A program made the position numbers and the translations under genes. A stretch of DNA of 64,000 nucleotides from Heterohyrax brucei (taxonomy: Eukaryota; Chordata; Mammalia; Hyracoidea; Procaviidae), in the NCBI GenBank assembly GCA_028571685.1, contig CM053141.1:135870833-135934832 (forward strand). Direction: 5' to 3'. Below, one piece after another: positions 1 to 11,408 of this stretch (positions within the stretch are counted from its first letter, which is position 1; each line of letters opens with the position of its first letter). The notes under the pieces were generated by a model that was not told where the DNA came from, did no database searches, and saw only the letters and a program-made list of their open reading frames with translations.

Positions 1-46
1 TTCTGAGCCTCATTTGCTCTTTTTATACGTCAAAGGTGATTGACTT

Positions 47-207
47 AAACAAACTCATTGCCATACTCAGCGTACACTGACTGATAGCTATCATACAGGA
101 CAGAGTGGAACTGTCCCACAGAGTTTCCATGGAGCACCTGGTGGATTTGAACTACTGACCTTTTGATTAGCAGCCATAGCTCCTAAGCACTATACTACCA
201 TGATCTC
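47..207 (-). mobile_element. AfroSINE (short form)
   Basis: Reverse-strand tRNA-derived SINE. Reading the + strand it shows the family landmarks in order: GGACAGAGTGGAACTGTCCC, a Lys/Phe-type GAGTTTCCATGG block, then the complement of the tRNA-like B-box region and of the GGTTAAG A-box region. The 3' tail region is decayed. Confidence 0.8.
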
Positions 208-208
208 A

Positions 209-236
209 CTAGCACACACACACACACACACACAAA
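209..236. repeat. (AC)n microsatellite
   Basis: Short CA-dinucleotide run directly after the SINE head. Confidence 0.9.
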
Positions 237-1440
237 CCAACTATTCTCAAGCAGGATCGTATCTACAGGTGTTGGAACTTAGTATTCATAGCACATAGTG
301 CTGTGGGACACAATCCATTCCAAAACAAGGACCTTCCAGCTTTCAGAAATGTATTTGGGATCATCCACAAATTCTCTTTGCTTATTCATCTATTGAAGTC
401 AACATTCTCTGAATCACTGGAGCTGAAATTACACTTTCTTGGCTGTTTATCTCTGAAATTTTCTCACCTCTCCAATTCTCATTGCATCCAGGTTTTCATC
501 CTTGAATTCAACTGTTTTAGATTTGGTCACCTTTCACCTAAAGACGAAAGAAAGTTTAGGAACAAAACTTTGTCATATCTCCTAAAGGTTTTGCTTGACT
601 ACCGTTCCAGTCATTCTAGTCTAGAAGGGTGGTATAAGGAAAATATATGGCTTGTTTTATGAGGCTACACACAAGAGGGCTAAATAAAACGGATGATGTT
701 GTATCATGTACTTTCCTATTAACCTAAGAGTACAAAGAAAAACTTAATTGATTGATGATATGCCAAAGATCCATCTGAATTGTGCTAAGCTCATTCATTT
801 TAGGTTCGCTGACAATCTGAACAGCATATTTGTCAGCATAAAATCAGTCTCTGGGTAAATGTACTGTCAGCAGTGTTCTTACACAGTCTTTGGAGGTGAG
901 ATGTGAAAACTTCTACTGACAATTCTTAAAGTCAATAAATCTAAAGTATTTCAAGTCCTTCCCCCCTCATCCCCATGGGCCTGTGTCTATGACTGAAATA
1001 GCTGTCTATCTGTTTCTCTTAAATCACTTTTTAGTCATCCAGTGTTATCTCGAATCTATGAGGCAACTATTATTCTGCATTTTTTTTTAAGTCTTGCGAT
1101 TTTTTGGGGGGGTGGCCTTTAATCTGGAAAAAATCATTTGCTGACAATAAAATGCAGCTAACTACTTCTCTTTGACTCTTTTATACTTCTAGGTCACAAA
1201 TAATGAGACAGTCCTGCTATAATTTATCAAAATATGAACGCTGCAAAATTACAGCTAGTACCAAGACATCATTAACCTTCATTTACCAACAACGATTGTG
1301 TTTCTTTCTCCCTGAATCACCTCAATTCCTATTTTGTTTTCATGAGTTGGCCCTTAATCTTCCACTGATACATCTATGTTATGCAAGGTCTGGTGAGAGA
1401 TTACTGAAAATCCCCTTATTTTTCTTTTAAAGAGACTCCT
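237..1440. other. Unassigned AT-rich stretch
   Basis: No repeat or gene recognised. The open frames here (119 codons at 303-662 and 75 at 1203-1430) have no familiar motif and no supporting splice or codon signal. T-rich and G-rich homopolymers lie near 1080-1115. Confidence 0.5.
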
Positions 1441-1469
1441 GGATGATTTGCTCATTAGAAAAATGAACT

Positions 1470-1882
1470 TTGGGGTACACCCTGAGATCGCCATTAAAAG
1501 ACCACAATTGATGGTCCACGGGCCTCGGAGTTCCCCTGGGAGTATGGCCCCTGGCCCTAATGCTGCCCCTGTCCATAAATCATAAGGGAGGTCAACTCTC
1601 AGACAGGAATGGATTGGAACTGGCAACACAGAGTGACCATATCATGTGCTCACTTCATGGTTCTATGCATCTATGCGATGTCGTCCTGCTGGTCTCTTAC
1701 TGGAGGAAGGGGAATGGGTGGAGAGGAGGGGATAGGAGTTTGTCGGGAGGATAAGACACGTATGGAGCAGAGGGGAAGAGTGTGCTGCCACCAGGCATGG
1801 AAAGCAGTGGGAGCTACATATAGGTGGGCATGCAAATTTATATGGGAATATACATTTTCATTCAATCATAGTAAAAAAAGAA
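1470..1882 (+). mobile_element. L1-type 3' UTR and tail (subfamily A)
   Basis: Matches, in the opposite orientation, the element at 13655-14335. Both carry the block AGTGTGCTG(T/C)CACCAGG, then an AGGAGCTACA-like block, a GGGCATGCAAA-like block and an A-rich end. A related but diverged arrangement occurs in the L1 tails at 33420 and 55706. It is therefore the truncated 3' end of a LINE, not a gene. The open frames over it (1354-1629 minus, 1560-1935 plus) are by-products. Confidence 0.55.
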
Positions 1883-2004
1883 AGAAAAATGAAGTCTTAG
1901 AACATTCTAATATTTGCTACAATAAAGACTCATAAAAAAAAGAGGTTGGGCTACTTTCCAACTTCTCATCTACCCCCTCTTCTGACTACTGCCTCCATCA
2001 CAGG

Positions 2005-2006
<2 letters not shown>

Positions 2007-2058
<52 letters not shown>

Positions 2059-2070
2059 ACACACACACAA
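2007..2070. repeat. (CA)n microsatellite
   Basis: About 60 bp of CA dinucleotides with one CCTA interruption near the end. Confidence 0.95.
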
Positions 2071-2853
2071 ACTTGCCACTAGCCTGTCTTAACCTCAAAA
2101 TGTCTAGGGGGAGAAGAGAATTAAGCTCAGTGACATTAGTGATGTACCTCTTCCCTTGGGAAAAGTAGCCAGGAAGCATGCTAGTTTGTTTCCTGATGGA
2201 ATGCTGATTCACCCAGTTTTAAGTTGTAAATCAAAGCTGGACAATTTCTCATAGCATAGAAAATGGGACTTGATATTCCTAAATATCAGCCAGCAGCCCT
2301 GGGCTTAATTGCTGCTACTTTGATGCTTGTACTGAATATACAGTTATCTTGATTTTGAAGTGTTTTCAAGATGCTCAGCAGTTGCACAAAGATACTTGAT
2401 TATAAAAATCAAGGAAGCTGTTCCAAAACTATAAACAATAGTAAAATGTAACACTTCTGCCTAGTACCAACAAGGAAGAGATTACATAAGGCATGTTTGC
2501 ACATTTCAAAGAAGATTTATAGATTTTAATACTTCAAACGTTTATTCTTTCAATGGGGTTATTTTTATACTTAATGTAATACAACTTTAAAAGGTTTAGA
2601 AGAGAACTATAAGGAACACACGTCAAGCAGAAAATAGAAATAGCTCTAGCTGTTTGTTGTTTGTTTTACATCCTAACTAGAGAGCTTTTTTGGCACATAG
2701 AAGTTTGAATTTGAGTAGTCTTAATACTTATTTCACGCCATGCAAAACCATTTAGCATGAACTAGTTCTTCATAAGAGGTCTTGATGGAGTAGATACTGG
2801 TTCTACCTCTTCTGAGTACCGGTGGTAGTCAGATGTTCTACTGCTTGTTTAAA
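2071..2853. other. Unassigned stretch
   Basis: About 780 bp of AT-rich sequence with no repeat or coding signal that I recognise. Confidence 0.5.
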
Positions 2854-2956
2854 GACTCCTGATTGCACAGAGGTTAAGTGTGAAAACAGGTTGGTGGTTT
2901 GAATCCACTCAACAACTCTGTAGAAGAAAACACCTGGCTATCTAGCCTGTAGAGAT

Positions 2957-3148
2957 TGTTGTTCATGCTGTGTGCTGCTGAGTCGACTCTGGCTCCTGGT
3001 GATCCTGGAGTAGAACTGCTGCCCTGGGGTTTTGAAGGCTATGACCTTTACAGGAGCAGATCACCAGGGCAGCAGAGCCACAGGTGGCTTGGAATCTCTG
3101 ACCTTTTGGTTGGCAGCCTGGCACTTAGCCACTGTGACACCAGGGCTC
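2957..3148 (-). mobile_element. AfroSINE (long form), nested
   Basis: Full-length reverse copy from the TGCTGCTGAGTCGACTCTGG tail region to the CACCAGGGCTC head. The middle block GGAGCAGATCACCAGG marks the long form. It lies inside the forward SINE. Confidence 0.8.
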
Positions 3149-3161
3149 TTTCCCCTTCAAG

Positions 3162-3377
3162 ACTGCCCATCTCTGTTGAGTAGATTCGGACTCATAGGAA
3201 CAGAGCAGGACTTCCCTATAGGGGTTCCAAGGCCGCAGTCTCTAGAGAAGCCAAATGCCACATCTTTCTCCAGTAGAGTAGCAGCCAAGCCAAGCCAAGT
3301 GCGGAGTAGCAGGTGGGATCTAATTACTCTCCTTTCAGTTAGCAGCCACAGACTTAACCATTGCACTCCTGGGGCTC
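3162..3377 (-). mobile_element. AfroSINE (long form), nested
   Basis: Second reverse copy next to the first, with GTTGAGTAGATTCGGACTCA at the tail end, a CCACATCTTTCTCC middle and a TGCACTCCTGGGGCTCC head. Confidence 0.8.
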
Positions 3378-3688
3378 CCTGCTAAAAGCGTACAGCCTAG
3401 GAAACCCCAGGGGGCAATTCTGTTCTGTAATACAGATAGGGTCTCTCAACAGCACACAACAACTGCTTGTTTGCCTCTCTCCCTTACGTCTTTACCTAGT
3501 TATTTTTAATTCTTCAGAAACTCAGCAGACACGTGCACAGATAGAGTCAATGATAACATTTTCAGTTGATGTGTACTGAACAATTCTCATGACTATAAAC
3601 CAAGGATATCACAATGTAAAGAGATTTCCTAGACAAGTATGTCAGCTTGCAAACCATATCCAACTTTCAATCCCACTGTTACTGCCCT

Positions 3689-3861
3689 GGAAACCCTGGT
3701 GGCATAGTGGGTAAGTGCTATATCTGCTAACCAAAAGGTCAGCAGTTCAAATCTGCCAGGTGCTCCACAGAAACTCTACGGGGCAGTTCTATTCTGACCT
3801 CTAGCTTCACTATGAGTCAGACATGGCTCAATGGCAGTGGATTTCATTTTGTTTTGTTTTG
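3689..3861 (+). mobile_element. AfroSINE (short form)
   Basis: Complete forward copy: AACCCTGGTGGCATAGTGG head, GCTAACCAAAAGGTCAGCAG anticodon-arm region, GTTCAAATCT B-box-like stretch, GGGGCAGTTCTATTCTG, and a T-rich GTTTTGTTTTG tail. Confidence 0.9.
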
Positions 3862-4104
3862 CTATTGCCCCACTCAAGCTGAGAGAAATAACTGAGGGTT
3901 CTGTTTGTTCAGGATAATCACTGACTACACCAAAGGTGGAAACTACCCTAAGGGCTGTCAGTCATATTTTCTCTCTCACTGGAATATTTTTGCACTTTCT
4001 TTTAAAAAGTGTATTTTTAAACTATGTACAGTAAAATTGGAAGAGCCAGAGTAAAATAAGTAACCACACCTTGAGCATCACCTGCACCATTTTCTTCCTT
4101 AGTT

Positions 4105-4545
4105 CTGTCTCCAGCAGGGGTCCATCGTGTCCTTCAGTTACACCCGAGGTTGGGGACCAGTGTACGCTCTCTTTGGGGACTGTGGCAAAACTAGGGATAA
4201 TAATTTAAAAACTATAATAGAAAACCAAACTAATCTGCTTGTAACTGGGAACTTATATGATGACCAGGCCACTTCCTGGCCCAAAATACCAATTAACATA
4301 TCAACACATCTAGGAGGAGACCACAATGACCAGCCAAAGAAGAATTGCCTTTTCCAAATTCCTAGGGCTCATGAAACCTTATCCCCTTCTCCTGTAAAAC
4401 CTCCAGCTAGACTCCATTTCAAGGAGGCAGATTCTGAAGGAATAACCCCCTCTGTGTCCTTGCCTGCCGGTATGTGGTAAACATCTTCCTTGTCATCTGA
4501 CCTCTGTCTCAGAGATCAGTTGTTTGTGACACACGGCATAGACTC
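4105..4545 (+). mobile_element. Possible solo retroviral LTR
   Basis: A roughly 440 bp block of different texture from its flanks. It has a C-rich, retroviral-U5-like stretch (CTGTGTCCTTGCCTGCC) followed by a pyrimidine-rich end. No gag, pol or env-like sequence adjoins it, so a solitary LTR would be expected. The 117-codon frame at 4127-4480 has no known motif. The family is not identified and the call rests on general LTR character only. Confidence 0.35.
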
Positions 4546-4569
4546 TGCTTAGGTTTGCAATAACCAATT

Positions 4570-4695
4570 CACCCTTTTTATTCAAAATTCTATGGGTTTT
4601 GACAAATACATAGTCATGTGACTACCACCACCATCAGGATACACAGCACTTTCGTCATGGTACCCAAATTCCCTTATGCTATCTGTTGAAGAGGA
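4570..4695 (+). mobile_element. Old L1M-type fragment
   Basis: Contains a stretch like GGGTTTTGACAAATACATAG followed by CCACCACCATCAGGATAC, which is typical of the 3' region of ancient L1M elements. Confidence 0.5.
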
Positions 4696-4896
4696 AAATT
4701 AGTAACAGACATCTTACATTAATTTTAAGGTTTTTAATCCACAAAACCAAATATTAACCATAAAAATTCTGACCCAAACAGAAATCCTGCAAGGAGCTCT
4801 TCTACAGCAATGTAAATTTGTCCTTCCCTGCTAGAAAAGAATAGTCAACAAAACTTTTACCTTCTGAAGAAGTGAAAAAGGATCTAACCAAAATGA

Positions 4897-4976
4897 AAAC
4901 CAAATCCAGTGCTGTTGAATCAAAGCCAACTCATAAAGACCCTATGCCAAGTGCCGTCGAGTCCCTATAGACTCTT
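4897..4976 (-). mobile_element. AfroSINE 3' fragment
   Basis: Tail part only: CCAGTGCTGTTGAATC, CCAACTCATAAAGACCCTAT, then GTGCCGTCGAGTC repeated a second time. This suggests two stacked tail fragments. Confidence 0.65.
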
Positions 4977-5059
4977 CTAATTTAAATCTCAAAAAGGCAT
5001 GGCTGCAGGTGGTTGGAGAGGCAGATGCCACATTGGCACCTGATATCAGTAGGAGGAAA

Positions 5060-5098
5060 AACCACACACGCACACATACACACATACACACACACAAA
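5060..5098. repeat. Impure (CA)n microsatellite
   Basis: CA-rich run with G and T interruptions, located directly at the tail of the next SINE. Confidence 0.85.
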
Positions 5099-5222
5099 TC
5101 CATTGTCGTGGAGCCAGTGGTAATTTATAGCAACTCTATAGAACAGAGTAAAACTACCCCACATGGTTTCCAAGAAGCAGTTGGTGGACTCTGCTGACCT
5201 TTTCACTGGCTGACTACTCTCT
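5099..5222 (-). mobile_element. AfroSINE (short form), diverged
   Basis: Reverse copy with AACTCTATAGAACAGAGT, CATGGTTTCCAAGAAGCAG and a decayed head. Confidence 0.7.
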
Positions 5223-6417
5223 TCTTCTTCCTTCAAACTCCTTGAGGTTGGAAAGAATCATATTCTTACAATTTGGCCTTCCATTAAGAAACCTTTTAAT
5301 GTTCTAGCTTATTAAGCCTGGAGTTTGATAGGCTAAAGTAAGGAACCTAAGGAATTTAGAAATTTATTTCTCAAAGCAATATTCTGGCTTTAAAGGCTGA
5401 TAGCTTGTTGCAAAATCCTATTTTGTATACGAAAGTCTGCATACTACCTCACTTTTTCCTCTCTGCATTTAGCAAATGCGTAGACAGGTGGGTGCCTTGG
5501 AAATAATGTCAAGGTACGGTGCATAGAAAAATGAAAAATAAAGAAAGCATATTAATCAATTTTAAATTATTGCCGCCGCCACCACACTCCCCTTCCAGGT
5601 AAATATACACATATGCCTACAAACCAATGCACATCTGAGTACGTACATACTCTTGCACACACACAATCTGAACAACTAGACCCTTCTTACCCTGAAATAC
5701 AGTTTCAAATTCTCCTGTACTCTAGATTTCCCAAGTCTGTGGAACTGGGAAGACCCACGTAGAATCATTGCCCTGAAACGATCTTCTGAATTGTGAGGCC
5801 AAAAGTTACTTTTAAGTCAAACTATAGCAAGACTTTCTTCAAAAGAGCACAGTGCCCAGTACAAGCAATAGCAGAACTACCTCCTATCTTGCGTATTGTG
5901 CTCTTTTGAGGAATTCCATCAGTTTCAGGAAACAGAAACTCCAGATCTGGACTAGAACCCACATTTTAAGAAAAATTGTTATTTTGAAAACTCTGTTCCA
6001 GCTCTTTTCAATAGCATCACCAGTAAGACAGTGTGTAAGAATTTTTTGAAATTCTTTCACCTTTGGAATTTTTGACTCCCTGTTTGACATTTTATACCTC
6101 TTTGGCCTCATATACTAAATAAACTTCAATTTCTAGTATTGGCTTGATGTGATTTTTATTTTAATACAATTGACAGTCTGTCTCAGCAAACTTTGATCCA
6201 GACGCACACATCCCTTTCCAAAAAGGCCTTGAAACATTTTAAGTGGAAACAAAAGAGCGATTATATTCTATGACAAATAAGAAAATATCCTAAATTTTTT
6301 CCTCAGTGTTCTGTCTCCCAAATGTCTTTCTTGGCATGGCAGCTGCTTCCTTCCTTCTATCTCTCCTTTCCTCAAATTCCAGCCAATCCTGTGTATTTTC
6401 CAGGCTCTCTTCTAATT
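5223..6417. other. Unassigned stretch
   Basis: About 1.2 kb with no recognised repeat. A CA-rich patch lies at 5650-5665. Frames at 5852-6111 on both strands overlap each other and show no motif. Confidence 0.5.
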
Positions 6418-6578
6418 ATGGAGCCATGATGGCACGGTGGTTAAATGATACAGCTGCTAACCAAAAGGCTGGCAGTTTAAATCCACTAGCAGTGACTTGG
6501 AAAAATATGGGGCAGTTCTGTTTTACCCTTCAGGGTTGCTATGAGTCAGAATTGACTTGATGGCAACAGTTTTGGGAT
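6418..6578 (+). mobile_element. AfroSINE (short form)
   Basis: Complete forward copy: GGAGCCATGATGGCACGGTG head, GCTAACCAAAAGGC, GGGGCAGTTCTG, and TATGAGTCAGAATTGACTTG leading into a GGCAACAG end. Confidence 0.9.
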
Positions 6579-6691
6579 ATGTGAAGTTAGGAGATCAGTC
6601 TATAAGTTGGAATCAATTAGAAGACTTTTTTATCTCTTTGTCCTCACAGTTTTGTGTGAGTAGATTTATCATTTAAAAAGAAAATAAAAAT

Positions 6692-6850
6692 AAAAACTAC
6701 TGCCATCAAACTGATTCTGACTCACAGCAACCCAATAGGACAGAGCAGAACTGCCCCATAGAGTTTCCATGGAGTGCCTGGCAGACTTGAACTGTTGACC
6801 TTTTGGTTAGCAAATGTAGCTCTTAACCACTATGCCACCAGGGTTTCCGA
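6692..6850 (-). mobile_element. AfroSINE (short form)
   Basis: Complete reverse copy about 115 bp from the previous forward one. It has CTGCCATCAAACTGATTCTG, GGACAGAGCAGAACTGCCCC and a CCACCAGGGTTTCC head. Confidence 0.92.
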
Positions 6851-6879
6851 ATCTGTTCATGCTTCCCTTTATCACACAG

Positions 6880-7030
6880 TCATGCATTCACTTGTTTTGT
6901 CTTCTCTCACTAGATTACAAGCTTCCTAAGAGCACTGATGACGTATTATTTATTTCAGTGCCCACATAGTACAATTCCTGACACGTGGTAGGCACCCAAT
7001 AAATGCTTGTTGAATAAGTGAATGAACTTT
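6880..7030 (+). mobile_element. L2 LINE 3' end
   Basis: Shows the L2 terminal pattern: TTACAAGCTTCCTAAGAGCA, then a GACACGTGGTAGGCACCCAA-like block and AATAAATGCTTGTTGAATAA. Confidence 0.8.
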
Positions 7031-7343
7031 TAAGACTGTGATTCCCCAGCTCTGAATGGAAAACTGCTTCTGCCAAATGGAGTCTTTTGAGAAGCAATCC
7101 AGAGGATTCTGGGTAACAAATGTTTGCTAAAAGATAATATGCTATTGCACAGTTGCTTGGTTACAAGAAGTGATGCTGAGTAATGGTGCCAGAACAGCAG
7201 AAAACGAATCAGGGAAGGAGACAGGAGGAGTAAGTAACGGGAAGCAATGCACAAGAGCAACATATTCTAACTGCTGAGCATGAAAACACCATTTCACTTC
7301 AACGCTATGGCTAGGAACCAGTATCAGATCCTGCTGAGACACA

Positions 7344-7352
7344 CATGTGCGT

Positions 7353-7386
<34 letters not shown>
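7344..7386. repeat. (CA)n microsatellite
   Basis: CA run preceded by GTGCGTGCGCA. Confidence 0.95.
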
Positions 7387-7388
<2 letters not shown>

Positions 7389-8569
7389 GTCCCAAAGGGC
7401 AGTTTAAGGTGAATGTTAAATTCTCATTGTAATTTCAAAGTCTGGTTGTACTGAACTGCATAGAGTAAAAGCAGTTCAGGACAAAACCAGAAACTCTGAT
7501 TTCTTGTTGGTTTTTGTGACCTGTCCACTTCCCTAAGGGACGGGTGGGAACCAGACCAGGAGCCATCTGCTGTCTCTCACTGTTAGGGCTGGTGCAAGAG
7601 CTCCCTACTCTTCATTCGCCTTGAGCCCCAAGTATCCTCCATAGCCCAAAGCAGCCTTACCTCCAAGGCCTCCGAAAGGCACTGTGCTGTCCTGCTTTCT
7701 GGAGCCTGGAAAGAGAACCCCCTCATTATAATGGATGAGAACTGCTAAATTCCATGGTTGACATCCTGGCATTTCTGAATTTGCGTCTAAGAATTTTTCT
7801 CCAGAAAGTTTATCTACTCTGATCAAAGGTTGTTTATATTCCTTTAAGAATGCTAACACTCTGCCCATGCTTGAAGAGTAACTTCCTGAAATAATGAAAT
7901 CAGAGGGGACAAACCACTCTTCAACTGTGAGCCACTTGGCATCCCTTCCCTCTCCTGAGCCCCATTCAGAAGAGTTGAAAATTTCAAATGAAATGCAACA
8001 TTTTTGATTTTTGTAAAATACTATACTTAAAAAAAAAGGCAAATATACCAGTGATGTCGCCAAAGCTAGTATTCTATTTGATTTCAAAGATCAGCTCCAA
8101 TTCACTGGGAAATGCCTTGTTGTTTTAACCAGCATAATATCTAGTTTCCCAGAGGATTTATGGTAAGACCCAGTAGGAAAGTTCCTCTTTCTTGGAATGC
8201 TCTTCTATAATAGCATCCCTGAAACCTCTTTCTCCTCATTCTCTCCTCTTTTCTCTTTCTTGACATTTCTGTCCTCTGTCCTGTTTTATCCTAACTAAAA
8301 ATATCCCTAAAGACTTTTGAATCTTGGTATCATTATCTGCAAAATGAGCTCTATATCACCTGTTTCTCAGTGTTGCGATAATCAAATACCACGTGCATGC
8401 AGATCTGCCAGAGCAGGTCAGGACAAGACAGAGAACGGGAGTCAGATCAGTGCCCTCTCCCTGCCCTTTTTCTCTTTGTATGTTTGGGAAATGTGAGGCT
8501 CCTTTCTCCAGTATTTACCCTTATACAGAAGGGAGACTTAAAATCCTGGTTTGGCTTTTCGTATGATGG
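7387..8569. other. Unassigned stretch, includes longest open frame
   Basis: Contains the longest open frame of the window, 160 codons on the reverse strand at 7605-8087. It begins with a hydrophobic stretch but has no recognised domain or homologue, and its length is not surprising by chance. A weak MIR or L2-like patch lies at 8330-8395. Confidence 0.4.
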
Positions 8570-8926
8570 CTTCTCACATGGTGAAGAAGAATGTTAAATG
8601 TACTATGGACCGCAAAAAGAACAAACGGATCTGTTCTGGAGGTGGTACAACCAGAGTGCACCTTGCAGCCAAGGACGATGAGACTGCTGTTGACATGTTA
8701 TCAGGAAAGATCAGTCCCTGGAGAAGGACATCGTGCTTGGTACAGCAGAGGATCAGCGATAAAGAGGAAGAACCTTGACGAGGTGAATTGACATCATGGG
8801 CTTAAGCATCAAAATGATTGTGGACATGGCGCAAGACCAGGCAGCATTTCTTTCTGTTGTTCATAGGGTCACTACGAGTCGGAACCAAGTCGACAGCACC
8901 TAATGACAACAACAATGATGGCGAAA
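8570..8926 (+). mobile_element. RTE-type LINE 3' end
   Basis: Forward, 5'-truncated. It shows GATCAGTCCCTGGAGAAGGA, a decayed RKRGRP-like codon stretch, GGCGCAAGACCAGGCAGC, then the terminal TCACTACGAGTCGGAACCAA and GACAACAACAA tail. The same terminal block appears in AfroSINE tails, as expected if this LINE family mobilised them. Open frames of 66-75 codons here are remnants of the RTE ORF C-terminus. Confidence 0.82.
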
Positions 8927-9224
8927 ACTAATTCTAGGGGCTCAAATTGAACATAACCCTTTAAATGTATACTTAAACAAGAATACAGAATCTCCCTCAC
9001 TGAAACCTTCCTACATTGCAGATTCCTTTTTGACACTGGCCCCAAAATGTGAAGTTCTATTTCACATCTCTCTCTTTCCTTTTTGTCTCCCCAGACCCTG
9101 GCAATTATGCTTTGGTAAGCTGTACACTAATCTTTCTATCTCCCTTAGGCCTCTTCACCTCTCCATGACCACCAAATACTCTTCACCGCTCCTTGTTTCA
9201 GTAAATATTCTATACCCGACAGCC
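8927..9224. other. Unassigned stretch
   Basis: No repeat or gene recognised. Confidence 0.4.
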
Positions 9225-9445
9225 AGGTGTATCTTCCTAACATCTTTAGTCAAACACCTGCTCAAGTGCAAGAAAAGTCTGACTAATTCCAAATACATCA
9301 AATCCCAATCCAGTTTGTACACCTGCTCCCTCCTAATCAACTCTATCCAACCTTTCACACCCTAAAACTTAACTCATGCTTTAGGAGTTCAGTGTATAAA
9401 ACAACACTAAGGCTTTGATTTGCACTCCATCCCTTCAGAAATGTA
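9225..9445 (+). mobile_element. Possible L2 LINE fragment
   Basis: Diverged blocks in L2 order: a CCTGCTCAAGTGCAAGAAAA-like stretch, AATTCCAAATACATCAAATC, then pyrimidine-rich segments. Weak match. Confidence 0.35.
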
Positions 9446-10274
9446 CTTGTTCCACCTTCCCGTCAACCTAAACCATGTATGTCTCTCAAGCACCAGAAAA
9501 ATTCTCATGAAATTTTTCACAGCAATCACATCTCGGAATAAGTTTAGGAAAAAAAAAAAAACTTGTAATTCTTACTATTTTTATCAAATATTACAACTTA
9601 ATCCTAGTCTTAAAAATCAAATTCACACACACATACACCTTTTCTATCCCAGTAATTCAGGTTATTGTGTTTTATTTGTATTTACCATAGTATCTTGCAC
9701 AAATGATAACCATGACTGGCATTCAAGAAATGCAGAGTGAATTTTTTATTTCACTGCCAGCTATGTGGTCCTGGTGACGATTAAAAACAATGTTTCCAAA
9801 CACGTGGATGTGTACTACTGAAGATGGTGAGATGAAAAAGTTCATGAACACAGAACTAAATAACACTAGCTCATACAGCAAGAAAATATTTTATTTTCAG
9901 TTCTCTATTCTTTGGAATAAATCAAGAAGAAATTTTTAGTTTGTCCTTACCACGTCTTTAATATTATTAAAATATCCCTTTTGAGAAAAAGAGAACAGGC
10001 CTTCATCTCAGAGCCTTTTTTATCCTTTACAGCTCCAAAAACTATTGTTTTGTCTTTACGGGTATTGTCTTAAGTCTCTTACCTGTGACATATGATATTC
10101 TATTTCTTTTTCTAACACATTCATTTAAATAAAAAATTAAGTCCACTTCTTTACTTGCAGGTTTAGTAAATTTTATAAAAGTTGTTCCACAACTAACTCA
10201 AGTCAGTTTTGGAGAAGTGCTCAAAAGATATTTTTCTTAAAATTCCCTGTCTCTAAACCCATGCACCCACCTGG
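9446..10274. other. Unassigned AT-rich stretch
   Basis: No gene found. A weak L2-like end may lie near 9660-9740. Confidence 0.4.
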
Positions 10275-10690
10275 AGCTTAGAATCCAGCCAACGATGAGC
10301 AGACTGGCACTAACCGTAGAAGGGGAAGGCAGCAGGAAACAGGAGCCTTCCTGGGTTGTGACGCTGAAAACGTTTCACAAGCTCACAAACCACTAAACTG
10401 GTTGTCATGGACTGAGTTCCACTTTTGTTAACTCTGTGTGTGCAGTCCTTCATAAACCACCCACAGTACTCTTCCTTACGGAGTGCCCTTCGGTAGCTTG
10501 TCTACAGCCGTTAGATTTCCCTTTTCCTCCCACGTAAAGATCTCAGGTTAAGGAAGGGGCAAACCGTGTGGCTTATCTTAGGCCCAACAACTTCCAGAGA
10601 TTTGGACCTCACTTTTCCTAAACTTGTCTCAACGTATATAAGTTCCTTATTTTTGTTCACCTTTTGAGCCTCTTGGTGACAGTTTAAATA
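10275..10690 (+). other. CpG-richer block, possible LTR
   Basis: About ten CpGs in 400 bp, against very few in the flanks, and a TATA-like ACGTATATAAG followed by a T-rich run. This texture suits a retroviral LTR, but no terminal repeat or family was recognised. Its right end abuts a MaLR-type LTR. Confidence 0.25.
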
Positions 10691-10703
10691 TGTCTTTAAA
10701 CTA

Positions 10704-11408
10704 TGTCTTAGGCTGAGTTCTCTAGAGGAGTAAAACCAATGCTTTTATAGATAAAAACAAAACAACAACAACAAAAATACACTGTCATCAAGTGAATTCT
10801 GACTCATGATGACCCTATAGGGCGAAGTAGATCTGCCCTGTGGGGTTTCCAAGAAGTGGCTGATGGATTTGAATTGCCGATCTTTTGGTTAGCAGCTAAG
10901 CTCTTAACCACTGTGCCGCCAGGGCTCCATAAATATATAGACAAAAATTTAATTCAAGGAAATGACGTATGCAGTTGTGGAGACTAGCAAGTCCCAAAAT
11001 CTGTGGGTCAGTTGTCAGTCTGGAGGCTTCTCTGGACTCACATTGGTGCATAGGCTGACAAAACCCAAATCAAGAGTTCAGACAGAAAGCTGCTGGCTCA
11101 CAGGGCTGCAGGAACGAGCAATTTCCAAAAGTTGCGGGTCAGGCAGCAGGTTGCTGGCTCATATACCACGAACCGAAGGCCAGAGGATGACAAGTCAGAT
11201 ACAGGATCCAGAGCAAGAGTGACTCTTTCTGAGATGTCCATTTATATACTGGAAATAGGCCACATCCCAAAGGAAATCCCCTTTTCGGCTGAGTGGCTAC
11301 TTACAGCATATCTCCTCATGGAGATCATTACATTATATTACATTATAGAACAATCAGTTCAATGTCTGCCAAAGCACTGAGAATCATAGCCCAATCAACC
11401 TGATGTAG
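10704..11408 (-). mobile_element. MLT1-like MaLR solo LTR with SINE insert
   Basis: Reverse-strand solitary LTR. Its end motif TTAGGCTGAGTTCTCTAGAG lies at low coordinates and its start (complement of TCATAGCCCAATC) near 11390. An AfroSINE sits inside at 10767-10929. Related copies lie at 25532-26035, 51311-52360 and 58561-58860. No internal retroviral sequence remains. Confidence 0.6.
10767..10929 (-). mobile_element. AfroSINE (short form), nested in LTR
   Basis: Full reverse copy with an (AAC)n tail at 10760-10772 and a CCGCCAGGGCTCC head. It is younger than the LTR it interrupts. Confidence 0.92.

Larger units (their letters stand above)
2854..3471 (+). mobile_element. AfroSINE (long form) split by insertions
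   Basis: A forward long-form SINE in two parts. The 5' half is 2854-2956, from the CTCCTGATTGCACAG head through the tRNA-like region. The 3' half is 3380-3471, from TACAGCCTAGGAAACCCC to the CAACAACT tail. Two reverse-strand copies separate them. The break falls at the internal site that reads TAAAGATT in other copies. Confidence 0.7.

Noticed and set aside
2007-2070. CRISPR-like or satellite array
   Set aside because: Plain CA dinucleotide repeat. No spaced repeats of CRISPR type occur anywhere in the window.
3032-3385. 117-codon frame
   Set aside because: Runs across two reverse-strand AfroSINEs and is an artefact of them.
7605-8087. 160-codon reverse open frame
   Set aside because: Longest in the window but no recognised domain, no splice context, and a length expected by chance in 64 kb of AT-rich DNA.
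8551-8791. Lysine-rich frames that look like a small gene
   Set aside because: They are the decayed C-terminal end of an RTE LINE ORF followed by its 3' tail.
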